Part shown: positions 12,891-24,925 of the stretch, piece by piece | Layout: every line of letters begins with the position of its first letter | Numbering within the stretch: position 1 is the first letter of the stretch | NCBI GenBank assembly: GCA_947247005.1 | Contig: OX365945.1 | Coordinates: forward strand, 37,564,551-37,628,550 | DNA from: Spisula solida | Taxonomy: Eukaryota; Mollusca; Bivalvia; Venerida; Mactridae | Length of the DNA stretch: 64,000 bases | Direction: 5' to 3' | Translations under genes and position numbers: made by a program | Notes under the pieces: model-generated | Database searches by the model: none | What the model was told of the DNA's origin: nothing | Seen by the model: the letters and a program-made list of their open reading frames with translations, nothing else

Positions 12891-14629
12891 AGGTTCATAC
12901 AGCAGATGGGTACAGCCGTCCCTGGTAATATGGGGGTACATACAACAGATGGGTACAGCCATTTCTGGTAATATGGTGGTACATACAACAGATGGGTACA
13001 GCCATTCCTGGTAATATGGGGGTACATACAACAGATGGGTACAGCCGTCCCTGGTAATATGGAGGTACATACAACAAATGGGTACAGCCGTCCCTGGTAA
13101 TATGGAGGTACATACAGCAGATGGGTACAGCCATTCCTGGTAATATGGTGGTACATACAACAGATGGGTACAGCCATTCCTGGTAATATGGGGGTACATA
13201 CAACAGATGGGTACAGCCGTCCCTGGTAATATGGAGGTACATACAGCAGATGGGTACAGCCATTCCTGGTAATATGGTGGTACATACAACAGATGGGTAC
13301 AGCCATTCCTGGTAATATGGGGGTACATACAACAGATGGGTACAGCCGTCCCTGGTAATATGGAGGTACATACAACAGATGGGTACAGCCGTCCCTGGTA
13401 ATATGGAGGTACATACAGCAGATGGGTACAGCCGTCCCTGGTAATATGGAGGTACATACAACAGATAGGTACAGCCGTCCCTGGTAATATGGAGGTACAT
13501 ACAACAGATAGGTACAGCAATTCCTGGTAATATGGAGGTACATACAACAGATAGGTACAGCCGTCCCTGGTAATATGGTGGTACATACAGCAGATGGGTA
13601 CAGCCATTCCTGGTAATATGGAGGTACATACAGCAGATGGGTACAGCCGTCCCTGGTAATATGGGGGTACATACAACAGATGGATACAGCCATCCCTGGT
13701 AATATGGAGGTACATACAACAGATGGGTACAGCCGTCCCTGGTAATATGGTGGTACATACAACAGATGGGTACAGCCATTCCTGGTAATATGGAGGTACA
13801 TACAACAGATGGGTACAGCCATTCCTGGTAATGTGGGGGTACATACAACAGATGGGTACAGCCGTCCCTGGTAATATGGTGGTACATACAGCAGATGGGT
13901 ACAGCCATCCCTGGTAATATGATGGTACATACCACAGATGGGTACAGCCGTCCCTGGTAATATGGAGGTACATACAACAGATGGGTACAGCCGTCCCTTG
14001 TAATATGGAGGTACATACAACAGATAGGTACAGCCGTCCCTGGAAATATGGAGGTACATACAACAGATAGGTACAGCAATTCCTGGTAATATGGAGGTAC
14101 ATACAGCAGATGGGTACAGCCGTCCCTGGTAATATGGGGGTACATACAACAGATGGATACAGCCATCCCTGGTAATATGGAGGTACATACAGCAGATGGG
14201 TACAGCCATTCCTGGTAATATGGTGGTACATACAACAGATGGGTACAGCCATTCCTGGTAATATGGGGGTACATACAACAGATGGGTACAGCCGTCCCTG
14301 GTAATATGGAGGTACATACAACAGTTGGGTACAGCCGTCCCTGGTAATATGGAGGTACATACAGCAGATGGGTACAGCCATTCCTGGTAATATGGTGGTA
14401 CATACAACAGATGGGTACAGCCATTCCTGGTAATATGGGGGTACATACAACAGATGGGTACAGCCGTCCCTGGTAATATGGAGGTACATACAACAGATGG
14501 GTACAGCCGTCCCTGGTAATATGGAGGTACATACAGCAGATGGGTACAGCCGTCCCTGGTAATATGGAGGTACATACAACAGATAGGTACAGCCGTCCCT
14601 GGTAATATGGAGGTACATACAACAGATAG

Positions 14630-17050
14630 GTACAGCAATTCCTGGTAATATGGAGGTACATACAACAGATAGGTACAGCCGTCCCTGGTAATATGGTGGT
14701 ACATACAGCAGATGGGTACAGCCATTCCTGGTAATATGGAGGTACATACAACAGATAGGTACAGCCGTCCCTGGTAATATGGAGGTACATACAACAGATA
14801 GGTACAGCCGTCCCTGGTAACATGGGGGTACATACAACAGATGGGTACAGCCATTCCTGGTAATATGGAGGTACATACAACAGATAGGTACAGCCGTCCC
14901 TGGTAATATGGAGGTACATACAACAGATGGGTACAGCCGTCCCTGGTAATATGGTGGTACATACAGCAGATGGGTACAGCCATTCCTGGTAATATGGGGG
15001 TACATACAACAGATGGGTACAGCCGTCCCTGGTAATATGGGGGTACATACAACAGATGGATACAGCCGTCCCTGGTAATATGGTGGTACATACAGCAGAT
15101 GGGTACAGCCATTTCTGGTAATATGGGGGTACATACAACAGATGGGTACAGCCGTCCCTGGTAATATGGTGGTACATACAACAGATGGGTACAGCCATTC
15201 CTGGTAATATGGAGGTACATACAACAGATGGGTACAGCCATTCCTGGTAATGTGGGGGTACATACAACAGATGGGTACAGCCGTCCCTGGTAATATGGTG
15301 GTACATACAGCAGATGGGTACAGCTATCCCTGGTAATATGGTGGTACATACCACAGATGGGTACAGCCGTCCCTGGTAATATGGAGGTACATACAGCAGA
15401 TGGGTACAGCCATTCCTGGTAATATGGTGGTACATACAACAGATGGGTACAGCCATTCCTGGTAATATGGGGGTACATACAACAGATGGGTACAGCCGTC
15501 CCTGGTAATATGGAGGTACATACAACAGATGGGTACAGCCGTCCCTGGTAATATGGAGGTACATACAGCAGATGGGTACAGCCATTCCTGGTAATATGGT
15601 GGTACATACAACAGATGGGTACAGCCGTTCCTGGTAATATGGGGGTACATACAACAGATGGGTACAGCCGTCCCTGGTAATATGGAGGTACATACAACAG
15701 ATGGGTACAGCCGTCCCTGGTAATATGGAGGTACATACAGCAGATGGGTACAGCCGTCCCTGGTAATATGGAGGTACATACAACAGATAGGTACAGCCGT
15801 CCCTGGTAATATGGAGGTACATACAACAGATAGGTACAGCAATTCCTGGTAATATGGAGGTACATACAACAGATAGGTACAGCCGTCCCTGGTAATATGG
15901 TGGTACATACAGCAGATGGGTACAGCCATTCCTGGTAATATGGAGGTACATACAACAGATAGGTACAGCCGTCCCTGGTAATATGGAGGTACATACAACA
16001 GATAGGTACAGCCGTCCCTGGTAATATGGAGGTACATACAACAGATAGGTACAGCCGTCCCTGGTAACATGGGGGTACATACAACAGATGGGTACAGCCA
16101 TTCCTGGTAATATGGAGGTACATACAACAGATAGGTACAGCCGTCCCTGGTAATATGGAGGTACATACAACAGATGGGTACAGCCGTCCCTGGTAATATG
16201 GTGGTACATACAGCAGATAGGTACAGCCGTCCCTGGTAACATGGGGGTACATACAACAGATGGGTACAGCCATTCCTGGTAATATGGAGGTACATACAAC
16301 AGATAGGTACAGCCGTCCCTGGTAATATGGAGGTACATACAACAGATGGGTACAGCCGTCCCTGGTAATATGGTGGTACATACAGCAGATGGGTACAGCC
16401 ATTCCTGGTAATATGGGGGTACATACAACAGATGGGTACAGCCGTCCCTGGTAATATGGGGGTACATACAACAGATGGATACAGCCGTCCCTGGTAATAT
16501 GGTGGTACATACAGCAGATGGGTACAGCCATTTCTGGTAATATGGGGGTACATACAACAGATGGGTACAGCCATCCCTGGTAATATAGAGGTACATACAG
16601 CAGATGGGTACAGCCATTCCTGGTAATATGGTGGTACATACAACAGATGGGTACAGCCATTCCTGGTAATATGGGGGTACATACAACAGATGGGTACAGC
16701 CGTCCCTGGTAATATGGAGGTACATACAACAGATGGGTACAGCCGTCCCTGGTAATATGGAGGTACATACAGCAGATGGGTACAGCCATTCCTGGTAATA
16801 TGGTGGTACATACAACAGATGGGTACAGCCATTCCTGGTAATATGGGGGTACATACAACAGATGGGTACAGCCGTCCCTGGTAATATGGAGGTACATACA
16901 ACAGATGGGTACAGCCGTCCCTGGTAATATGGAGGTACATACAGCAGATGGGTACAGCCGTCCCTGGTAATATGGAGGTACATACAACAGATAGGTACAG
17001 CCGTCCCTGGTAATATGGAGGTACATACAACAGATAGGTACAGCAATTCC
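14630..17050. repeat. higher-order repeat of 28 monomers (1204 bp)
   Basis: GTACAGCAATTCC occurs at 14630, 15834 and 17038, two successive spacings of 1204 bp = 28 x 43, with similar orders of monomer variants between. This is a second amplification period in the same array, distinct from the 33-monomer block. Confidence 0.7.
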
Positions 17051-17989
17051 TGGTAATATGGAGGTACATACAACAGATAGGTACAGCCGTCCCTGGTAAT
17101 ATGGTGGTACATACAGCAGATGGGTACAGCCATTCCGGGTAATATGGAGGTACATACAACAGATAGGTACAGCCGTCCCTGGTAATATGGAGGTACATAC
17201 AACAGATAGGTACAGCCGTCCCTGGTAATATGGAGGTACATACAACAGATAGGTACAGCCGTCCCTGGTAACATGGGGGTACATACAACAGATGGGTACA
17301 GCCATTCCTGGTAATATGGAGGTACATACAACAGATAGGTACAGCCGTCCCTGGTAATATGGAGGTACATACAACAGATGGGTACAGCCGTCCCTGGTAA
17401 TATGGTGGTACATACAGCAGATAGGTACAGCCGTCCCTGGTAACATGGGGGTACATACAACAGATGGGTACAGCCATTCCTGGTAATATGGAGGTACATA
17501 CAACAGATAGGTACAGCCGTCCCTGGTAATATGGAGGTACATACAACAGATGGGTACAGCCGTCCCTGGTAATATGGTGGTACATACAGCAGATGGGTAC
17601 AGCCATTCCTGGTAATATGGGGGTACATACAACAGATGGGTACAGCCGTCCCTGGTAATATGGGGGTACATACAACAGATGGATACAGCCGTCCCTGGTA
17701 ATATGGTGGTACATACAGCAGATGGGTACAGCCATTTCTGGTAATATGGGGGTACATACAACAGATGGGTACAGCCGTCCCTGGTAATATGGTGGTACAT
17801 ACAACAGATGGGTACAGCCATTCCTGGTAATATGGAGGTACATACAACAGATGTGTACAGCCGTCCCTGGTAATATGGAGGTACATACAACAGATGGGTA
17901 CAGCCGTCCCTGGTAATATGGAGGTACATACAACAGATGGGTACAGCCGTCCCTGGTAATATGGTGGTACATACAGCAGATGGGTACAT

Positions 17990-18196
17990 ACATTCCTGGT
18001 AATGTGGGGGTACATACAATAGATGAGTACAGCCATTTCTGGTAATATTGGGGTACATACAATAGATGAGTTCAGCCATTCCTGGTAATATGGGGGTACA
18101 TACAGCAGATGGGTTCAGCCATTTCTGGTAATATTGGGGTACATACAATAGATGAGTTCAGCCATTCCTTGTAATATGGGGGTACATACAGCAGAT
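17990..18196. repeat. right-edge satellite monomers, dimeric subfamily
   Basis: The last monomers alternate between a type with ACAATAGATGAGTTCAGCC and a type with ACAGCAGATGGGTTCAGCC, a dimer of about 86 bp. The same edge pattern ends arrays B (to about 24727) and C (to about 31276), so the edge predates the unit duplication while the array cores have turned over. Confidence 0.75.
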
Positions 18197-18394
18197 AACA
18201 AACTTCGTGTAGGGAGGAGATCGTGAATTAAGACGTTCGATTAAGGAATGGAACCAGTCTGAAATCGGTAGATACATGTTTATGGTTCAGCAACAAATTG
18301 ACTGGAAATTTTATCCCCCAGCCGCTAGTCATATGGGCGGAGCTTGGGAACGGCAAATTCGTTCAACTAGAACAACAAGACTAACTTTGATGCA
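18196..18394 (+). pseudogene. BEL/Pao-type integrase fragment, unit A
   Basis: One plus frame reads TNFV, a TAG stop, then [20 protein letters not shown] and [19 protein letters not shown]. The [13 protein letters not shown] block is diagnostic of BEL/Pao retrotransposon integrases. The fragment starts where the satellite ends and stops at 18394, where a 2-kb foreign insert begins. The protease/RT part is absent. Unlike B and C, the codon after WER here is CAA (18354-18356), not a stop. Defective because of the TAG, the truncation and the insert. Confidence 0.85.
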
Positions 18395-20429
18395 AAGCAT
18401 CAAAGACGGCGCACATGTTTTTTTCAACGGTAATATTTATATGTCAAGACTGATCAGTGTTTATAACGAAGCATGTATAGTGCTAACAAGATTTCACTTT
18501 TAGGGCTTCTCAGTTTATAAAAGCCAGTAGTAAATTTGAAGTATAATAAGTGAACAGTTGAAAAGTGTGTATCAGTATTATGACCATAATGTTGTTCTTT
18601 TATTCCTGCTTGATAAATTTGCTTTATCAATATGCAAGGGTAAATGTGATGAATTTGGTTAATGTGTTTAAGATTATGGTAACTGTGTCTAAAGAATTTA
18701 AATTTAAAGAAATCAAATCACTGAGAATTGCAACCAATACAGAAGTCCCCTACCGATGTGAAGCCATGACCTTTTTATTATTTTCAGTGCTTCTGTTGTC
18801 ATGGCAACCACAATTCCTGTCAAATTGAAGCATTAATTAATGATCTCTATACATATACCATAAACTGTCAAAATAGCATTGATAAGTTTTGGTTTATACA
18901 AAGATCCAGTTAAAGGAAAGTAATTTAACTATTTCTGTATCCATAGCAACCACAATTTTTGTCAGAATAAAATAAATTAAGTGTACACGTTCATACATAT
19001 TAAAACTGATGAATACCAATTTGCTTTCCGGTACAACAAATAATGTTTAATTGATCACCGATAGAGCCGAAAAGCAAAATACTGATATGATTTTTCATGA
19101 TATTCGACTTCGACTGGTACACTTAGCCAGACTAATACTTATATGTTGGATACATAAAACTTGCTTTCCGGTACAAACTATAATGTTTAATTAACCACCG
19201 GTAAAGCTTTGTGGGAATTAAATAAAACCAAATAGTCGTTGATTTATGAATTTATTCTTAGTTTGCTTTAAAATAATTTTTAAGCACCTTTATCGGTATT
19301 GGCAAGCGCTTTAGAGGCGATGATGTAAAGGGGTAACAAAGTTTAGAAACGAAGCTTTAAAAAAAGCGTACCACTGTTACGTAAATACATGGGCACATTT
19401 ACGGTTACGTTATTACATGGAGACATTTTTCGCCTCATACCATATGACGGCGCGTTTCCCGCGCCGTCAATAATCAATACTTTAAGGTGATTCCCAAATT
19501 TTTCGGTACAAGAGGTATCAAACACCTGATTTTTATGAAGAACAGACTCATGATAGTGATTGTGCAAACCCGTAACAGTTTTGCTCGGCTAGTTTTTAAG
19601 ATATTTTTAGATTTTGGGAAAAAACCCTAAAAACTGATATTTGCATTTTACCGAAAAAGTTTGACATTTTATTTCTTGAAACTTGGCATGCACGAAATTT
19701 CGTATATACGGAATCACACGATAACGTTTGTTTTAAAATATGCATGTTATATGTATTTTTAAACGATATTTTAAAATATGTGATTTTTCATTTTTAAGTT
19801 ATACGAAAAAAATAGTTGAACAACATACTGTTTTCGTACATGCAACCAGTAGAGTAACTATTATAGAAGTTTTATCACAAATTTCATGGCAGTTGCTCGG
19901 CTAGATTTTTTTGATTGACACTTTATTAATTTCTGAAATGTCGAAAACCAATACGTTGTATCCAGTTTTCGCGATAATTTGTGTTTGAAAAATATGTATA
20001 TTTAAAGAAGAGCCCAGTTTTAGCTATATGCTCTTTTGCATTAGCTAGTCTATATTCTTACGAAATAAATGCAAAGAACCTTCCTCTTAAGTAGTCGGGA
20101 TGCTTGCTAAACAAATATTAAAACTTGGATAAAATTTTGTGTGGGCGCGTTATAAAACGTTTCACATACGTTGTAGCTAGTATTCGCGAGTGTTGGTGTT
20201 TCAACGTTTGGAATAAATGGCCAATAAAATTGCTGCTATAGCTTTATTATAATATAATATAGTAATAACTATACAGTAAATCGCGATTTTAAGACATGAG
20301 AACATGCTAACGAATCAATTTTTAATTTTTCGGACTTTTTTATCATGGTAGTCAGACGCTTTCAATACGTCTTATTTACACCGATGTCCAAACTTCCGCT
20401 GAAATGAAGAGTTTGCAATCACCTTAATA
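18395..20429. other. 2.0-kb non-coding insert splitting the BEL/Pao integrase, unit A
   Basis: The insert separates two pieces of one integrase reading. It is AT-rich. It holds two copies of a CTTTCCGGTACAA hairpin motif (19020-19079; 19160-19207, the second truncated), a perfect GC-rich hairpin at 19445-19469, and a short direct repeat TTGCTCGGCTAG (about 19577 and 19894). Reading frames inside (for example 18565-18828 plus, 19343-19567 minus) resemble nothing I recognise and are not called. No clear terminal inverted repeat was found. Compared with unit C it lacks 693 bp. Confidence 0.65.
19445..19469. other. perfect 10-bp hairpin, GC-rich
   Basis: TGACGGCGCG, a 5-nt loop TTTCC, then CGCGCCGTCA, in strongly AT-rich surroundings. 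It is preserved in B (25978-26002) and C (33222-33246). Function unknown. No T-run follows, so it does not look like a Pol III terminator structure. Confidence 0.6.
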
Positions 20430-20909
20430 CATGAACAATCGTTATCAGACGAACAGTTAGTAACTCTTATGACAGACCCGTCACTGCCGTCAGTTCGGAC
20501 CCTACGGATCCACTAGCGTTGACACCTAGTGTGTTACGGTTAATGAAACCCATCTAGAGTCTACCGGTTGGTAATTTCGAGAGACAAGACAACTATACGA
20601 AACGATGGTGGAAAAAAGTCCAATATCTTGCCAACATGATCTGGCGACGATGGATTCGCGAATACTTACCTATACATTTGTATTACAATCCCGCAAAAAT
20701 GGCAGCGTAAGACGACTATCATAAGGCCAGGGGACGTGGTTCTCGTAGCCGACGAGAATGTTCCCAGAGGACAGTGGAACCTTTGGAGGGTAGTCGAAGT
20801 AAATTTAGGCCATGACGGACTTGTTCGTAGCTGTGTGGTAAAAATCCGTGTGTCCCAATTAGTTAAGCCAATAACTAAAGTGTGTCTGCTTGAAGGATCA
20901 GAAAATTAA
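20430..20909 (+). pseudogene. BEL/Pao C-terminal (DUF5641-type) fragment, unit A
   Basis: Reading resumes with LSDEQLVTLM, then NYTKRWWKKVQYLANMIWRR, and after a frame change near 20690 PGDVVLVADENVPRGQWNLW and VSQLVKPITKVCLLEG, ending at a TAA at 20907-20909. This order (W-rich stretch, GDVVLVADEN, LVKPITKVCLLEG) is typical of the domain after the BEL/Pao integrase core. It has at least two stops or frame shifts and is non-functional. The 5' half of the same gene is the fragment at 18196-18394. Confidence 0.85.
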
Positions 20910-20981
20910 ATATAGATATATACAGTATTTAACTGGATTTCGCACAAATCAATTTAGGAGTTTAATTATTCCTACTATTGT

Positions 20982-21222
20982 AGTGTCTTCAGTGAGGTAA
21001 GTTGAACCTATCTTTGAACCTTTTCCTCTGACCTTCCGTGGCTCTTAATTGAGACAGTCTGTAATTCATCGTATAGAGGCTGCTTGGGAATTCTTTCTTC
21101 TGTCATGCAAACGATATGGCCTATCCAGCGGACCTGTGACTGTTGCAAAATGACATACTCTGAAGTGAGGTTAGCACGTGAAAACCCTTCTGTGTCTGGA
21201 ATCCTGTCTTGCCATCTTATGT
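20982..21222 (-). pseudogene. LINE 3' coding fragment, unit B
   Basis: Copy of the WQDRIPDTEGFSRANL...GHIVCMTEERIPKQ stretch seen at 2836-3050, identical in protein reading. It is cut at 20982 by the duplication breakpoint, so the zinc-finger end is missing, and at 21222 by the satellite. Confidence 0.8.
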
Positions 21223-24200
21223 AAGGGGTACATGTGGGTATACATTTGATGGACACAGCCATTCCTGGCCATAATGAAGAACATACTAGTTACATATGGG
21301 TACAGCTATTCCTAACCATATGGGCTACATACTACATATCATGGTAGAGCCATTCCTAGTAATATGAGGGTACATACAACAGATAGGTACAGCCGTCCCT
21401 GGTAATATGGGGGTACATACAGCAGATGGGTACAGCCGTCCCTGGTAATATGGTGGTACATACAACAGATGGGTACAGCCGTCCCTGGTAATATGGTGGT
21501 ACATACAACAGATGGGTACAGCCGTCCCTGGTAATATGGGGGTACATACAACAGATGGGTACAGCTATTCCTAACCAAATGGGCTACTTACTACAGATTG
21601 GTACAGCTATTCCTAACCAAATGGGCTACATACTACAGATGGGTACTGCTATTCCTGACCAAATTGGGTACACACTACAGATGGGTACTGCTATTTCTAA
21701 CCAAATTGGGTACACACTACAGATGGGTACTGCTATTCCTAACCAAATTGGGTACACACTACAGATGGGTACTGCTATTCCTGACCAAATTGGGTACACA
21801 CTACAGATGGGTACAGCCATTCCTGGTAGTATGGGGGTTACACCACAGATGGGTACAGACATTCCTGGTAATATGGGGGTACATACAGTAGATGGGTACT
21901 GCTATTCCTAACCAAATGGGGTACACACTACTGATGGGAACTGCTATTCCTGACTAAATGGGGTACATACTACAGATGGGTACAGCCAGTCCTGATAATA
22001 TGGGGGCACATACTACAGATGGGTACAGCCATTCCTGGTAATATAGGGGTAAATACTACAAATGGGTATTGCTTTTCCTGACCAAATGGGGTACACACTA
22101 CTGATGGGAACTGCTATTCCTGACTAAATGGGGTACACACAACAGACGGGTACAGTCAGTCCTGATAATATTGGGGCACATACTACAGATGGGTACAGCC
22201 ATTCCTGGTAATATAGGGGTACATACTACAAATGTGTATTGCTTTTCCTGACCAAATGGGATACACACTACAGATGGGTACAGCTATTCCTGGTAATATA
22301 TAGAAGTACACACTAAAGATAGGTACTGCTATACTTGACCAAATTGGGTACACACTACAGATGGGTACAGCCATTCCTGGTAATATGGGGATACATACAG
22401 CAGATGGGTACAGACATTCCTGGTAATATGGGGGTACATACAACAGAAGGGTACAGTCATTCCTGGTAATATGGGGGTACATACATTAGATGGGTACAGC
22501 CGTCCCTGGTAATATGGAAGTACATACAACAGGTGGGTACAGCCATTCCTGGTAATATGGGGGTACATACAACAGATGGGTACAGCCATTCCTGATAATA
22601 TGGGGGTACATACAACAGAAGGGTACAGCCATTCCTGGTAATATGGGGATACATACAACAGATGGATACAGCCATTCCTGGTAATATGGGGGTACATACA
22701 ACAGATGGGTACATTCATCCCTGGTAACATGGGGGTACATACAACAGATGGGTACAGCCATTTCTGGTAATATGGGTGTACATACAACAGATGGGTACAG
22801 CCATTCCTGGTAATATGGGGGTACATACAACAGATGGATACAGCCGTCCCTGGTAATATGGTGGTACATACAGCAGATGGGTACATTCATCCCTGGTAAC
22901 ATGGGGGTACATACAACAGATGGGTACAGCCATTCCTGGTAATGTGGGGGTACATACAACAGATGGGTACAGCCGTCCCTGGTAATATGGTGGTACATAC
23001 AGCAGATGGGTACAGCCATCCCTGGTAATATGGTGGTACATACCACAGATGGGTACAGCCGTCCCTGGTAATATGGAGGTACATACAACAGATGGGTACA
23101 GCCGTCCCTTGTAATATGGAGGTACATACAACAGATAGGTACAGCCGTCCCTGGTAATATGGAGGTACATACAACAGATAGGTACAGCAATTCCTGGTAA
23201 TATGGAGGTACATACAGCAGATGGGTACAGCCGTCCCTGGTAATATGGGGGTACATACAACAGATGGATACAGCCATCCCTGGTAATATGGAGGTACATA
23301 CAGCAGATGGGTACAGCCATTCCTGGTAATATGGTGGTACATACAACAGATGGGTACAGCCATTCCTGGTAATATGGGGGTACATACAACAGATGGGTAC
23401 AGCCGTCCCTGGTAATATGGAGGTACATACAACAGATGGGTACAGCCGTCCCTGGTAATATGGAGGTACATACAGCAGATGGGTACAGCCATTCCTGGTA
23501 ATATGGTGGTACATACAACAGATGGGTACAGCCATTCCTGGTAATATGGGGGTACATACAACAGATGGGTACAGCCGTCCCTGGTAATATGGAGGTACAT
23601 ACAACAGATGGGTACAGCCGTCCCTGGTAATATGGAGGTACATACAGCAGATGGGTACAGCCGTCCCTGGTAATATGGAGGTACATACAACAGATAGGTA
23701 CAGCCGTCCCTGGTAATATGGAGGTACATACAACAGATAGATACAGCAATTCCTGGTAATATGGAGGTACATACAACAGATAGGTACAGCCGTCCCTGGT
23801 AATATGGTGGTACATACAGCAGATGGGTACAGCCATTCCTGGTAATATGGAGGTACATACAACAGATAGGTACAGCCGTCCCTGGTAATATGGAGGTACA
23901 TACAACAGATAGGTACAGCCGTCCCTGGTAATATGGAGGTACATACAACAGATAGGTACAGCCGTCCCTGGTAACATGGGGGTGCATACAACAGATGGGT
24001 ACAGCCATTCCTGGTAATATGGAGGTACATACAACAGATAGGTACAGCCGTCCCTGGTTATATGGAGGTACATACAACAGATGGGTACAGCCGTCCCTGG
24101 TAATATGGTGGTACATACAGCAGATGGGTACAGCCATTCCTGGTAATATGGGGGTACATACAACAGATGGGTACAGCCGTCCCTGGTAAGATGTGGGTAC

Positions 24201-24727
24201 ATACAACAGATGGATACAGCCGTCCCTGGTAATATGGTGGTACATACAGCAGATGGGTACAGCCATTTCTGGTAATATGGGGGTACATACAACAGATGGG
24301 TACAGCCGTCCCTGGTAATATGGTGGTACATACAACAGATGGGTACAGCCATTCCTGGTAATATGGAGGTACATACAACAGATGTGTACAGCCGTCCCTG
24401 GTAATATGGAGGTACATACAACAGATGGGTACAGCCGTCCCTGGTAATATGGAGGTACATACAACAGATGGGTACAGCCGTCCCTGGTAATATGGAGGTA
24501 CATACAGCAGATGGGTACAGACATTCCTGGTAATGTGGGGGTACATACAATAGATGAGTACAGACATTTCTGGTAATATTGGGGTACATACAATAGATGA
24601 GTTCAGCCATTCCTGGTAATATGGGGGTACATACAGCAGATGGGTTCAGCCATTTCTGGTAATATTGGAGTACATACAATAGATGAGTTCAGCCATTCCT
24701 GGTAATATGGGGGTACATACAGCAGAT
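21222..24727. repeat. 43-bp satellite array B (~3.5 kb)
   Basis: Same monomers and same diverged edges as array A, including the 42-bp sub-array (21556-21810) and right-edge dimers. The GTACAGCAATTCC marker is at 23182 and, mutated, 559 bp (13 monomers) later at 23741. It lacks the 918-bp duplication and the 1419/1204-bp higher-order blocks of A. Confidence 0.95.
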
Positions 24728-24925
24728 AACAAACTTCGTGTAGGGAGGAGATCGTGAATTAAGACGTTCGATTAAGGAATGGAACCAGTCTGAAATCGGT
24801 AGATACATGTTTATGGTTCAGCAACAAATTGACTGGAAATTTTATCCCCCAGCCGCTAGTCATATGGGCGGAGCTTGGGAACGGTAAATTCGTTCAACTA
24901 GAACAACAAGACTAACTTTGATGCA
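24728..24925 (+). pseudogene. BEL/Pao-type integrase fragment, unit B
   Basis: Same fragment as in unit A with the same TAG after TNFV, plus a second stop: TAA at 24885-24887 in place of the CAA after WER in A. It is broken by the insert at 24926. Confidence 0.85.

Larger units (their letters stand above)
3050..18196. repeat. 43-bp satellite array A (~15.1 kb, ~350 monomers)
   Basis: The monomer contains GTACATACAACAGATGGG and CAGCCRTYCCTGGTAATATG. For example, GTACATAC starts at 3241 and 3284, exactly 43 bp apart. Common variants are CAACAG/CAGCAG, GATGGG/GATAGG, CCGTCCCTGG/CCATTCCTGG and GGAGG/GGGGG/GGTGG. The rare variant GTACAGCAATTCC occurs at 16 places from 5901 to 17038, and every spacing is a whole multiple of 43, so this core has no net phase-breaking indel. 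Both edges are diverged. The minus strand lacks stops in all three frames; since 43 is 1 mod 3, each frame gives the same 43-residue cyclic repeat. I see no promoter, unique start or non-repeat coding flank, and treat it as non-coding satellite DNA. Confidence 0.95.
2810..20981. repeat. segmental duplication unit A (18.2 kb)
   Basis: First of three head-to-tail units sharing the order LINE 3' fragment, 43-bp satellite, BEL/Pao integrase piece, insert, BEL/Pao C-terminal piece. The left breakpoint is inside the LINE fragment, at AGTGTCTTCAGTGAGG (2810). The right end is CCTACTATTGT (20971-20981). Length differs from B and C almost entirely because the satellite is about 11.6 kb longer. The non-satellite parts look about 99% identical between units by eye, so the duplication is recent. 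Confidence 0.9.

Noticed and set aside
7995..15263. 2422-codon minus-strand reading frame and its overlapping neighbours (1871, 1815, 1713, 1527, 912, 901 codons) as giant Cys/Tyr-rich repeat proteins
   Set aside because: All three frames are open over the same 43-bp satellite and give the same repeat. There is no unique N or C terminus, signal peptide, promoter or splice context, and the starts are simply repeat methionines.
3050..18196. CRISPR array
   Set aside because: The 43-bp units are contiguous with no unique spacers, no cas genes are present, and the context is eukaryotic.
18565..18828. 87-codon plus frame present in all three units (also 25098-25361 and 31643-31906)
   Set aside because: The units are recent duplicates, so conservation is uninformative; no domain, motif or coding bias is seen.
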